This document shows, one piece after another, positions 24,308 through 33,122 of a stretch of DNA of 64,000 bases. A program made the translations under genes and the position numbers. The notes below the pieces were generated by a model. That model was given only the letters and a program-made list of their open reading frames with translations. It was not told the origin of the DNA and ran no database searches. The stretch's first letter is position 1. Every line of letters starts with the position of its first letter. The DNA lies in NCBI RefSeq assembly GCF_002896855.1, contig NZ_CP021850.1, forward strand, positions 2,319,665-2,383,664, given 5' to 3'. This stretch comes from Clostridium thermosuccinogenes. GTDB lineage: Bacteria; Bacillota; Clostridia; Acetivibrionales; DSM-5807.

Positions 24308-24931
24308 TCAATTGCACATATAAGCTGTCATGATGTCAATGGTGTGCTGTTTTCTGATCTTGAGCAGGTTCTCATCGGCCAGGTTCTGTGCAAACAGCTT
24401 TGAAAGGGTGTATCTGTTTGAAAAATTGGCAAAGCAAACCACAATCAGAGAAATGACCGCCTGTTCTTCATCAATGGTTGGCTTGAAAATTCCCGCCTGC
24501 TTTCCTTTGCGTATTTCCTCCTTGATGAATTTGATGGTAGGGCGTTCCACCTCGGAAGACGGCATTTCATTGAGATAAGCAGCTTTATTCAAGTTTTCCC
24601 ACATCAGGATGCTGACAAAGTTAGGGTTGTTTTGCAGAAAGTCAAAATACATGGATATTATGTTGCGGATCAAATCCACGCCTGTAACTTTTTGCTCCAA
24701 TATCTCATATTCCGCAATCTCCAATCTCTTGTATACATTGAACAGCACTTTTTTGTATAGGGTCTCCTTGTTTACGAAATACTCGTAAATCATGCGTTTG
24801 TTTATGTTCGCCTGCTTTGCGATTTCATCAATTCTTGCACCGTAAAAACCTTTTGCTGCAAATTGCTCCTCCGCAGCGTTAAGAATATCCTGTTTTGACT
24901 TTTCCGAATTTTTTTCTCTTTTAAACTCCAT
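24308..24931 (-). CDS. TetR/AcrR-family repressor of the catabolic cluster
   Basis: 207 residues. The N-terminal helix-turn-helix is textbook TetR: SKQDILNAAEEQFAAKGFYG (residues 12-31), then ARIDEIAKQANINKRMIYEYF and VNKETLYKKVL. The C-terminal ligand domain resembles the RutR/NemR-like TetR_C group (FKPTIDEEQAVISLIV), but the effector is unknown. It sits in the middle of the cluster on the same strand. Upstream lies a 10-bp perfect inverted repeat (24947-24972). Related dyads stand before the binding-protein and dehydrogenase genes, so this protein is the likely regulator of all three. Confidence 0.9.
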   Translation of the reverse strand: MEFKREKNSEKSKQDILNAAEEQFAAKGFYGARIDEIAKQANINKRMIYEYFVNKETLYKKVLFNVYKRLEIAEYEILEQKVTGVDLIRNIISMYFDFLQNNPNFVSILMWENLNKAAYLNEMPSSEVERPTIKFIKEEIRKGKQAGIFKPTIDEEQAVISLIVVCFANFSNRYTLSKLFAQNLADENLLKIRKQHTIDIMTAYMCN

Positions 24932-24946
24932 ATTAACAATCCCCTC

Positions 24947-24972
24947 ATCATGTAACTTTTTGGTTACATGAT
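24947..24972 (-). promoter_or_regulatory. TetR operator, site 1 (tetR promoter)
   Basis: ATCATGTAAC (24947-24956), six bases, GTTACATGAT (24963-24972): a perfect 10-bp dyad, 16 bases before the tetR start codon. The GTAAC-N6-GTTAY core recurs at 28791-28813 and 29885-29906. Confidence 0.7.
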
Positions 24973-25020
24973 ACTATTTTTTGTTAATCTTGTCAACCTA
25001 TATAAAAATCTATAACGCAA

Positions 25021-25878
25021 CTATCCTTTTATAGAACCGATCATGACACCTTTGACAAAGTATTTCTGAGCAAAAGGATATACCAGTAAAACAGGTATCA
25101 TGGTTATGAAAATAGTCGCATTTTTAACCGCCTCCGATGTTATTTTGCTATTGGCTACCGTTGACGAAATGTTTGACGAGTCATCCAGAAGCATATCTTT
25201 CAGGATCAACTGCAGCGGATATTTCTTTGAGTCGTTCAAGTAAATCAAGGGTAGGAAATAGCTGTTCCAGTGCCCCATGAAGTAAAACAAACCGATAGAT
25301 GCAAGAGATGCTTTGGACAGTGGCAAGAATATCTGAAACAATACACGGTATTCCGATGCACCGTCCAGCACCGCCGACTCATACAAGCTGATGGGCAGCG
25401 TGCGGTAAAAGCTAATCAAAATCAAAAGCTCCATTGTCCAGATGGCATTGGGCAGCACCAGCGACCACATGGTATTTATCAGCTTTAGGCTCTTTACTAC
25501 GAGGTAGGTTGGAATAGTTCCCCCGGAAAAGAACATGGTGAATATTATAAGTTTCATTATAATAGTCCTTCCTATCAGCTGGCTTTTGGAAAGCGGATAT
25601 GCCATTATGGCGGTCATCAGTATGTTTATCATCGTGCCTACGGTAGTATACAAAATAGTATTGCCATATGCCCTCGGCACCTGACTGCTTTTAAATATAT
25701 GCTTATACGCATCCAGGCTGAAGCCTTTTGGCAAAACGCCAACCTTCCCCTGCACTATATAGGAGGCACTGCTGAAGGAAACCGCAACTACATGCAGGAT
25801 AGGATATAATACGGCGATTAGCACTAATCCCATAAGAATATATATGATTATGTCAAAAAGACCAAACTTTTCTTCCAT
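25021..25878 (-). CDS. CUT1 carbohydrate ABC permease, LplC/YtcP type
   Basis: 285 residues with six hydrophobic segments. The EAA loop is YESAVLDGASEYRVLFQIFL (near residue 188), the contact site for the ATPase. The C-terminus VKGVMIGSIKG is the signature end of the LplC/YtcP subgroup. It forms the membrane channel with the permease encoded 16 bases upstream, fed by the lipoprotein at 27080. No ATPase gene is present; members of this subgroup generally share a common MsmX-type ATPase. Substrate is unknown, probably an oligosaccharide or sugar-acid derivative. Confidence 0.93.
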   Translation of the reverse strand: MEEKFGLFDIIIYILMGLVLIAVLYPILHVVAVSFSSASYIVQGKVGVLPKGFSLDAYKHIFKSSQVPRAYGNTILYTTVGTMINILMTAIMAYPLSKSQLIGRTIIMKLIIFTMFFSGGTIPTYLVVKSLKLINTMWSLVLPNAIWTMELLILISFYRTLPISLYESAVLDGASEYRVLFQIFLPLSKASLASIGLFYFMGHWNSYFLPLIYLNDSKKYPLQLILKDMLLDDSSNISSTVANSKITSEAVKNATIFITMIPVLLVYPFAQKYFVKGVMIGSIKG

Positions 25879-25894
25879 TATTATCTATTCCCCC

Positions 25895-26824
25895 TTACCA
25901 TAGGCTCTCATTGGTCACCTTTCGGCTGATGCGGTTGGTTACAAAAAGCACGATGCCACACACCACCGATTCAAACATACCCACTGCCGAAGCATACCCA
26001 TAATCATGATTGGTAAAAGCCATTCTGTACAGGTAAGTGGAAAACACATCCGCCACCTCATACGTGAGAGGATTGTACAGCAGCAGTATTTTGTCCGCTC
26101 CTACACGGAAAATGTTAGCGGTGTTTAAAATGAACATGGTCACAATTGTGGGCATTATCGAAGGCAATGTAATATGCCATATCATTTTGATGCGGCTGCA
26201 GCCGTCAATTCGTGCGGCCTCATACAACGATATGTCAACACCGGATAATGCAGCCAGATATATAATTGCTCCTGAGCCCATGCCTGCCCAGATGCCCGAT
26301 GCAATATATACGGTACGGAACCATCTCGGGTCCTGCATGAAGTAAATGGAATCCATGCCTAAAAGGTTTAAAATCTTATTAATCAAGCCACCGCCTGGGG
26401 ATAATATATCGATGGTCATGCTGCATATGATGACCAGGGATAAAAATGTAGGAAGGTAACTCACCGTCTGAACAAGTTTTTTGTAAGTTCTATGGCGCAC
26501 TTCATTGAGCAGCAGTGCAAACAGTATAGTTATGGGAAATGACCATAGAAGGTTATATGCTCCCAGCAGCAAAGTGTTTCTTAAAAGTATCCTAAAATCG
26601 CTGTTGGAAAAAAATCTTATGAAATTGTCCAATCCTACCCACGGGCTTGCTGCTACCCCTTTAAAAGGGCTATACTTTTTAAAGGCAATGACCAGACCAT
26701 ACATGGGGCCGTAACGAAATATTATATAAAATATCAGCCCTGGCATCAACAGTACGATTAGTTGCCGGTCTCTTTTCAATTTTTTCAACAAGCTGATTTT
26801 TTGGGTATTCGCATTAGTTTTCAT
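25895..26824 (-). CDS. CUT1 carbohydrate ABC permease, LplB/YtcO type
   Basis: 309 residues from ATG 26824 (MKTNANTQKISLLK), preferred because GAGGTA lies eight bases upstream; the frame could be extended to 26860. LLMPGLIFYIIFRYGPMYGLVIAFKKY is the standard N-terminal signature of LplB permeases, and YEAARIDGCSRIKMIWHITLPS (near residue 205) the EAA loop. It pairs with the LplC-type permease downstream. The binding-protein gene lies about 255 bases upstream in the same orientation. Confidence 0.93.
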   Translation of the reverse strand: MKTNANTQKISLLKKLKRDRQLIVLLMPGLIFYIIFRYGPMYGLVIAFKKYSPFKGVAASPWVGLDNFIRFFSNSDFRILLRNTLLLGAYNLLWSFPITILFALLLNEVRHRTYKKLVQTVSYLPTFLSLVIICSMTIDILSPGGGLINKILNLLGMDSIYFMQDPRWFRTVYIASGIWAGMGSGAIIYLAALSGVDISLYEAARIDGCSRIKMIWHITLPSIMPTIVTMFILNTANIFRVGADKILLLYNPLTYEVADVFSTYLYRMAFTNHDYGYASAVGMFESVVCGIVLFVTNRISRKVTNESLW

Positions 26825-27079
26825 AGCCATTACCTCTTTTCCATAAATCATTCTGCCCATATTTAAAATCTTCGCTTAACCACGGCATGTGTACAGGCTT
26901 GCAATAATTACTGTGATATAAAAACCATGCTCCTGCCGGTTTTATGCGATCCTTTGCCATTGGCGATATTTTATGTTCTTTACCTATTTACTTTGTTAAA
27001 GGCTGTTTTATCCTTTGTAAAAGTTGATGTTGGCTTTCAGAGCAGGCCTCAAGGCCTGCTCTGAGCCTTGATGGTATGG

Positions 27080-28729
27080 TTATTTCACTTCAGCGTCATA
27101 TCTCGCCTGGGCATCGTTTAAAATCTTCAATACGTCGGCCACTTTCAAGCTTGATTCCTTTGCCTTCCATTCATTCCACTGAGCTTCGCCGTAACCTTTG
27201 TCCGTTACATACTTGGCGGCGAACTCTTCCACTGCTTTGCTGATGGCTGTAAAAGCATCGGCATATGCGGTCATTTCGCTGTCTGTGAGTTTCAATTCAG
27301 GGTCATTGGGAAGGTATCCGGTTTCTTTGTTAGCAATATCCTGAGCCTCCTGCTCCCTTTCGGAGTAGTTGTAATAAACGCTTCTATGGTCAGGCCGTAC
27401 ATACATGCCTTCTACCCACATACCGAACGTCTTTTCCAGCAGGGCTATGTCAACCAACGGCTCATCCTTTAATGAAGGATATACCGGTTTACCGTTGGAA
27501 TCCCACTCAAAGGTCTCTCCTTCAATACCAATAGTGAACAGCTCGCTGCCGGAAGGGCTGCTCATGTAATCCAGAAGCTTTAATGCTACCAGCTCGTTTT
27601 TTCCCTTTGCAACTGAAGGACCCCAGTTTTCAATCTTGGGCAGAGTAAACTGCTTGCCTGTTCCTATCGGTTTTCCAAACCTTAAGTCATACTCGGGATT
27701 GCTATCCTTTACCTGCGCTGTGAACAGCTCCAGTCTTCCAATCCAGTCCCATGTAACGAAGGCCTTGTCGGTAGTCATCTTTGCAGACCATGAATCCTGA
27801 GTGTCGGTTAAGAATTCCGGATCCAGCAGACCTTCATTATACAATTTCTTCATGAAATCCAACATATCTTTGAACTTGGCATCCGTTCCTGCAAATTTCC
27901 AGGTGCCATCACTTTCGTCATAGTAGAATGGATACCGGTTGTCACTGATGTCCCATGATTTTGCCAGTTTTGAGAATATGCTGGCGCCGTTTTTGGAAGC
28001 GAATGGATATGAATCGGGATATGCTTCTTTTATCTTCTTCAATGCATTATAGAAACTTTCATTATCTGTCCATGGTTCTATACCCAACTTTTTGAATACA
28101 TCGGCGCGATATAAAAGACCATGGTTAACATCCCTTGCCAATTGATAAATCGGCCACTTGTACAGTTTACCGTTGTCGTCGGACCAAGAATACAAGATCC
28201 AGCTGTTTTCGGGATTATCAACATAGAGAGTTTTAAAGTTGGGCAGTTCATCAAGATAATCATTGATGGCAGCGAATGCTCCGTCAAGGGCATATTTGTT
28301 CGTATCTGCCAGTGAAAGACCGTTGATGATGTCGGGAAGATCGCCACTGCCCATCGTAACGTTTAATTTCTCTGCATAGCTCTGAAGTGGAACCGGCTGA
28401 AGGTTCAGTTTGATTCCTGTACGCTTGGATATTTCCTGGGGTATCGCCAGGGAGTTCAAATCCTCAACCGCCGACGGCACCATCCATGTGATAGTTACTT
28501 CCTTATCCACCAGCGGCAGGGTCAATCCCCCTGTATCGCCATAATCATTTTTGGCTCCTGTGGTGGTAGAGTCGGTTGAAGAGTTTTGTGAGGATGTCGA
28601 ATCCGATGGTGTTGTTGTTGAGTCTGATGAGCCTTTTTTGTCGCTCCCACAGGCTGTAATTGCCAGGGATACGGCTAACGAACATGCCAGCGTGACAGCC
28701 AGCGGTTTGAACCTCTTTCTCATTTTCAT
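27080..28729 (-). CDS. Extracellular solute-binding lipoprotein, LplA/YtcQ type
   Basis: 549 residues from ATG 28729 (MKMRKRFKPLAVT), with GGAGGTGTC ahead. A frame from 28756 adds nine residues. A type II signal peptide ends in the lipobox ITAC near residue 27, followed by a Ser/Thr-rich linker (SSDSTTTPSDSTSSQNSST). The mature part is a long family 1 binding protein with KRTGIKLNLQPVPLQSYAEKL and MTTDKAFVTWDWIGRLE, typical of LplA/YtcQ proteins of about 500-550 residues. It captures the cluster's substrate outside the cell. The TetR-type dyad at 28791-28813 lies about 60 bases upstream. Confidence 0.92.
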   Translation of the reverse strand: MKMRKRFKPLAVTLACSLAVSLAITACGSDKKGSSDSTTTPSDSTSSQNSSTDSTTTGAKNDYGDTGGLTLPLVDKEVTITWMVPSAVEDLNSLAIPQEISKRTGIKLNLQPVPLQSYAEKLNVTMGSGDLPDIINGLSLADTNKYALDGAFAAINDYLDELPNFKTLYVDNPENSWILYSWSDDNGKLYKWPIYQLARDVNHGLLYRADVFKKLGIEPWTDNESFYNALKKIKEAYPDSYPFASKNGASIFSKLAKSWDISDNRYPFYYDESDGTWKFAGTDAKFKDMLDFMKKLYNEGLLDPEFLTDTQDSWSAKMTTDKAFVTWDWIGRLELFTAQVKDSNPEYDLRFGKPIGTGKQFTLPKIENWGPSVAKGKNELVALKLLDYMSSPSGSELFTIGIEGETFEWDSNGKPVYPSLKDEPLVDIALLEKTFGMWVEGMYVRPDHRSVYYNYSEREQEAQDIANKETGYLPNDPELKLTDSEMTAYADAFTAISKAVEEFAAKYVTDKGYGEAQWNEWKAKESSLKVADVLKILNDAQARYDAEVK

Positions 28730-28790
28730 AATGACACCTCCATGAATTTTTAGCATTATAAGCTTATTTAAAGGCTTTTAAATGAAAGCC

Positions 28791-28813
28791 ATAAGTAACC
28801 ATTTAGTTATATC
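28791..28813 (-). promoter_or_regulatory. TetR-type operator, site 2 (binding-protein promoter)
   Basis: ATAAGTAAC-CATTTA-GTTATAT: the same GTAAC-N6-GTTAY core and spacing as site 1 with imperfect outer bases. Confidence 0.6.
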
Positions 28814-28851
28814 TGGAGCAAAAAAATGCAATGTCATTCATCTGTCAGTAT

Positions 28852-29847
28852 TTACTTTGTCATATGGGCTGCTTGGTTTCTGGTGATTTCCAGCTTAAGA
28901 GGATTTCCTGAGTAAAAATTTTCGATATCTTTCAATAGTCCTTCGGTAACAAATTTTCTCCGGTCAATTGTCGGCCCTGCCATATGAGGCATAAGCAGAG
29001 TGTTAGGAGCACTCCTTAACTTGCTGCCCATGGGCAACGGCTCTTCCTCATATACATCCAACACTGCCTTGAAACGGCCGGTGTGCAATTCCTGCGCCAA
29101 GGCTTCCTCATCTACTACACTTCCTCTGGCTGTATTTACGAACAAAGAACCTTCGGGAATCATTTGCAGCAATCTCCGGTCTATCATGTGGTAGGTTTTA
29201 GGCGTTGCTGCGCTGTGAATGGAAATAATTTTGCATTCAGAAAATATTTCGTCCAGGGTGGCTCTTTCAACTCCCCATCGCAGGGCATCTTGTTCGCTTA
29301 GATGACTGGAATATACCTTGATTTTTACATCAAAAGCCTTGAGCATGGGCACGAGATATTGTGCGATGGCTCCAAATCCCACCAGACCTACTGTCTGGTC
29401 CAAAAGCCCCTCGTTCCACCAGCTGCCGTCATGCCACCCCTTGCTCCGCAGCATTTCAGAGTACTTGGGGATATCACGAAGGGCAACCAACATGTATGCG
29501 ATAACACCTTCAGCCACAGAACGGGCATAGATTTCATTACCGCTTATGACCCGCACGCCTTTATCATATAGAGCTTCGGAAACCAGCGGGGCTACGGTTC
29601 CGCCTGTATGAGCAACAAGCTTTAAGCTTTGAGCTTTTTCCAGGACGTACTCATCCAATTTGGCATTACCCCATCCGGTTATACATACGTCGATTCCTTC
29701 CAATCTTTCTCTTAGCTCTTCCGGAGTAAAATTTCTCTCCATTTCATTCCAAACGACCTCACCTATCTGTTCCAGCTTCGTTGCAATATCAGGTGGGAAA
29801 AAAGTATCGCGGATATGTCCTTTTGCGTTGGCAACCAAGATTTTCAT
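28852..29847 (-). CDS. D-isomer-specific 2-hydroxyacid dehydrogenase
   Basis: 331 residues. The NAD fold is marked by TVGLVGFGAIAQYLVPMLKAF (near residue 148-168), the substrate arginine in FVNTARGSVVDEEAL (near 237), the aspartate/glutamate region in VLDVYEEEPLPMGS (near 261), and the catalytic histidine in LLMPHMAGPTIDRR (near 285). Family members reduce 2-keto acids or oxidise D-2-hydroxyacids such as D-glycerate and glyoxylate. In this cluster a hydroxy- or keto-acid product of the aldolase is a plausible substrate. It is the most upstream gene of the cluster, with its own dyad-containing promoter. Confidence 0.92.
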   Translation of the reverse strand: MKILVANAKGHIRDTFFPPDIATKLEQIGEVVWNEMERNFTPEELRERLEGIDVCITGWGNAKLDEYVLEKAQSLKLVAHTGGTVAPLVSEALYDKGVRVISGNEIYARSVAEGVIAYMLVALRDIPKYSEMLRSKGWHDGSWWNEGLLDQTVGLVGFGAIAQYLVPMLKAFDVKIKVYSSHLSEQDALRWGVERATLDEIFSECKIISIHSAATPKTYHMIDRRLLQMIPEGSLFVNTARGSVVDEEALAQELHTGRFKAVLDVYEEEPLPMGSKLRSAPNTLLMPHMAGPTIDRRKFVTEGLLKDIENFYSGNPLKLEITRNQAAHMTK

Positions 29848-29884
29848 AAGTTTACCTCGTATTATACCCGAATCAATAAATTAT

Positions 29885-29906
29885 ATAAGTAACTGTATAG
29901 TTATAT
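29885..29906 (-). promoter_or_regulatory. TetR-type operator, site 3 (dehydrogenase promoter)
   Basis: ATAAGTAAC-TGTATA-GTTATAT: same core and 6-base spacing as sites 1 and 2, about 40 bases before the start codon. The remaining gap to 30078 is AT-rich with no gene. Confidence 0.6.
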
Positions 29907-30078
29907 GATAACAACACATGTTTCTTTTGTCAATCGTTTTTTAACTAAATTTATACTCCAAATTTTTATCATCTATTATTCACGCTTTATTCTTATTTTT
30001 ATCTTTTTTACATTAGATTTTTATCTTGCTTATGTCTTACTTTTACTTTGTTTCATTTTATTTTTCTATTAAACAGGC

Positions 30079-31665
30079 TCAAGGCTGCCTGTAGGTTTTT
30101 ATGATCTGTTCCGCCACTCTTATGCCATCCACCGATGCACTCACTATACCCCCGGCATAGCCTGCACCTTCCCCTGAAGGATAGAGTCCTTTTATACCGA
30201 TAGCTTCCAGGGTATCCCCCCTTGTGATCCTTACCGGGGATGATGTCCTGGTTTCCACACCGGTCAGCAATGCGTCCTTCATTCCAAAACCCTTCAATTT
30301 CCTGTCGAAATAGCTTATCGACTCCTTCATGGGATTTGTGACAAAGGAAGGAAGGCACAGATTTATATCCGACATCTTGGTTTTGCCCGTATAACTGGGC
30401 CTTACTGAGCCCAACCTTGTGGTGGCTTGTCCCAGAATGAAATCCTCCAACCTCTGGACAGGAGCCGAATTATTGCTTCCACCTACCTTATAGGCAAGCC
30501 TCTCCCAGTTTCTTTGAAAAGCCACTCCGGCAAGAGGATGACTGCTTCCAAAATCCTGCGGCTCTACAGATACAACAAGAGCACTGTTGGCATTTTCCTT
30601 ATCCCGGGCAAACTCGCTCATACCGTTGGTGACTATGGATTCCATTTCCGAAGCGGATGCGACGACCACACCTCCCGGGCACATGCAAAAGGTATATACG
30701 GTCCTGTCCCCTGTTCTGTAAAACAATTGGTAGTCAGCCGGACCTAATTTAGCATGGCCTGCAGCTTTTCCAAACTGGGCGTGGTTTATTATCTCCTGGG
30801 GGTGTTCTATTCTGACACCTATTGAGAAGGGTTTGGGTTTGAATTCCACACCGCAGTTCAACAAAGCCTCATAGGTATCCCTTGCGCTATGGCCGATAGC
30901 CAGAATGACCACATCCGCCGGTATTTCTTCGCCATCATTCACAACGATGCCTACAAGCTTACCATCTCTTATTTTCAAGGAAGTTAATTTGGTATTAAAC
31001 CTCACCTCTCCCCCGGCGTCAATTATGCGGTTTCTAAGGTCTGCCACCACATTTTTCAGCACATCGGTTCCTATATGGGGCTTGGATTTATATAGGATTT
31101 CGTCGTGGGCGCCGGATTTGTGGAATTCTTCCAGAACCTTCTCACACCTGCGGTCGTTTATTCTGGTGGTCAGCTTGCCATCGGAAAAGGTCCCTGCTCC
31201 TCCCTCACCAAACTGCACATTGGTCTCCACATCAAGCTCCCCGGTTTCCCAATAGCGATGGACAATCTCTGTGCGCCTGTCAACCCTTTCGCCGCGTTCT
31301 ATCACCAGCGGCCGGTATCCGTTTTGGGCGAGGGTAAGGGCAGCAAACATCCCTGCAGGTCCCAAGCCCACCACCACCGGTCTATTATTTAAAGGCAGCT
31401 CTCCCGGGACAAGCGGTTCATCTTTTGCATCCTCAACTATCCGAACGTCCCCATCCCCGTGCATAACCGCCTTTCCTTCGATTTCTACCAGCAAGGAATA
31501 AACCAGGCTTATGTCGGGTTTTCTCCTGGCATCCACAGATTCCTTAGCTATCTTAAAATTTTTTATATCCTTTACGCTTATTTTAAGCTTTTTAGCCGCA
31601 ATTCTTTTTATATCCTCAATATCGTCGTCCAATGACACCCTGATGTTGTTTATAATATACTTCAT
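30079..31665 (-). CDS. FAD-dependent oxidoreductase of the COG2509 type
   Basis: 528 residues from ATG 31665 (MKYIINNIRVSLDDD), with GGAGGAAAAGG directly ahead; the frame extends to 31719 without support. A small N-terminal domain (to about residue 80) precedes the FAD motif VVGLGPAGMFAALTLAQNGY. QFGEGGAGTFSDGKLTTRI follows near residue 155, and the C-terminal GLYPSGEGAGYAGGIVSASVDG is the second FAD contact. This is the widespread 'uncharacterised FAD-dependent dehydrogenase' family, about 530 residues in Firmicutes, with no assigned reaction. It stands alone between the TetR cluster and cdaR. Confidence 0.9.
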   Translation of the reverse strand: MKYIINNIRVSLDDDIEDIKRIAAKKLKISVKDIKNFKIAKESVDARRKPDISLVYSLLVEIEGKAVMHGDGDVRIVEDAKDEPLVPGELPLNNRPVVVGLGPAGMFAALTLAQNGYRPLVIERGERVDRRTEIVHRYWETGELDVETNVQFGEGGAGTFSDGKLTTRINDRRCEKVLEEFHKSGAHDEILYKSKPHIGTDVLKNVVADLRNRIIDAGGEVRFNTKLTSLKIRDGKLVGIVVNDGEEIPADVVILAIGHSARDTYEALLNCGVEFKPKPFSIGVRIEHPQEIINHAQFGKAAGHAKLGPADYQLFYRTGDRTVYTFCMCPGGVVVASASEMESIVTNGMSEFARDKENANSALVVSVEPQDFGSSHPLAGVAFQRNWERLAYKVGGSNNSAPVQRLEDFILGQATTRLGSVRPSYTGKTKMSDINLCLPSFVTNPMKESISYFDRKLKGFGMKDALLTGVETRTSSPVRITRGDTLEAIGIKGLYPSGEGAGYAGGIVSASVDGIRVAEQIIKTYRQP

Positions 31666-31822
31666 CCTTTTCCTCCGCTTGCTATAAAATATGAAAGGAG
31701 GATGCTCAATCCCCCTCACAAATTATATTATATCGCTAAATTAAAGTACTACTACTTGCACATGAAAATAACAACTAATAAAATGAAATTCATATTTTCA
31801 TGCCAATCACTTCAATATCTGA

Positions 31823-31851
31823 AAAGCATAAGTTGCTTCGTCTTATGCTTT
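31823..31851 (-). terminator. Hairpin after cdaR
   Basis: AAAGCATAAG (31823-31832) pairs with CTTATGCTTT (31842-31851), a perfect 10-bp stem, 36 bases after the cdaR stop. The T-run is weak. Confidence 0.5.
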
Positions 31852-31886
31852 CTCTTGCAAACTTTGAAGTAGGGACACCGTCTGGT

Positions 31887-33122
31887 CTATTGCTGTTCCT
31901 GTAGCTGCAGATCTTCTTCCTCTACCTTTTTCTTTACCAGGAGTTCAACCTCATATCTGCCTAATATGTCCACATTGCCGCTATAGTCGAACATGAGCGG
32001 CATGCTGTGGGTTCCTTCCTCCAACCCTATGACATTCACATATGGTTTCAGAGTCAAGGCATTGACTTTTTCCAAATCTTTCTGCAAGCCTTTTACAACC
32101 ACAGCAACTTCTTCTGTCTGTATGGCATATTCCGATGAGGCATCCATATTCTTAATTGTAATCATGTTTTTGCCCAGCCTTATGGTCTTTTCCTTCAATG
32201 CTTCTACAGTCACACTTGCCGTAATCTTTTGGTCGGGATCTACCAGCTTGACTCCTTCCGGCAGGACAAGAGGCGCTGTAATATCGGTATTTTCAGTAAT
32301 TCCGCTTAAATTGAAAGGCTCAGTCTTTAAGCTCGTTATTTTATCAAGTACGTCGCCAGGTCCGGTTATCAGCACTTTTGTGGGACTGTACTTTGATATT
32401 CCACCGACATAGCCGTCAGGAATGCTTCCGGTTTTTTCGGCAACCACCGGCACTTCCTTGGCAATTTCCACCAATACTTCTACTTCATATTTATTGCTGT
32501 GTTGAGGTATTTCCTTTCCATTCTTGTCATATACCTTGCATTTTTTTATATCGGAAATGCTTTCGTTCAGGTTGTCTAGATTTATGTCAACCTTTACGCT
32601 TTCCACCTGATTGACAACTGACTCCAAATCCCTTATTACTATTCTATCTTGATTTATTTTTATGCCTGCGACCTTGTATCCGGGCTTTAGCTCTCCCTTA
32701 GTCTCTCCAATCTCGACTTTGAAAGACCGGGAAATTATCTTTTCCAGGCTTACTCTAACGCTGGTTGGCCAATACTGTAGAACTTTAACGCCCTGAACCT
32801 TGCCCGTATATTCGGGTGTGGGGATTTTTATGGTGTTATCGTCCACCGAATCAATTTGGGAAAAATCCAGTACAGCTTGAAAATCGCTTTCGCTTACCTG
32901 GGTGAGTTTATCTTTCTTTCCCCTTACCCTGACCTGAATAGTTTTGGGAAAATTCCTGTTTTTCAGCTCTATGTTTTTTTCATGCAAATCATCTTCATTT
33001 ATCACGTTCAGATTTATAGTATAATCCATCGTATTAACCGGATTTACCGCAAGCCAAAGACCTATAGCGAATAATACCGATACAATCTTCATGATCGTAT
33101 CATTTTTTAACCACTCATTCAT
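31887..33122 (-). CDS. cdaR: CdaR, YbbR-domain regulator of diadenylate cyclase
   Basis: 411 residues: one N-terminal membrane anchor (IMKIVSVLFAIGLWLAVNPVN, residues 10-30) followed by four YbbR repeats outside the membrane. Typical repeat words include YKVAGIKINQDRIVIRDLES and YVGGISKYSPTKVLITGPGD. CdaR proteins bind and modulate CdaA. The reading frame overlaps the cdaA end by eight bases, indicating translational coupling. A hairpin follows the stop. In many Firmicutes glmM comes next and forms a complex with CdaA; here glmM lies 14 kb away. Confidence 0.93.
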   Translation of the reverse strand: MNEWLKNDTIMKIVSVLFAIGLWLAVNPVNTMDYTINLNVINEDDLHEKNIELKNRNFPKTIQVRVRGKKDKLTQVSESDFQAVLDFSQIDSVDDNTIKIPTPEYTGKVQGVKVLQYWPTSVRVSLEKIISRSFKVEIGETKGELKPGYKVAGIKINQDRIVIRDLESVVNQVESVKVDINLDNLNESISDIKKCKVYDKNGKEIPQHSNKYEVEVLVEIAKEVPVVAEKTGSIPDGYVGGISKYSPTKVLITGPGDVLDKITSLKTEPFNLSGITENTDITAPLVLPEGVKLVDPDQKITASVTVEALKEKTIRLGKNMITIKNMDASSEYAIQTEEVAVVVKGLQKDLEKVNALTLKPYVNVIGLEEGTHSMPLMFDYSGNVDILGRYEVELLVKKKVEEEDLQLQEQQ

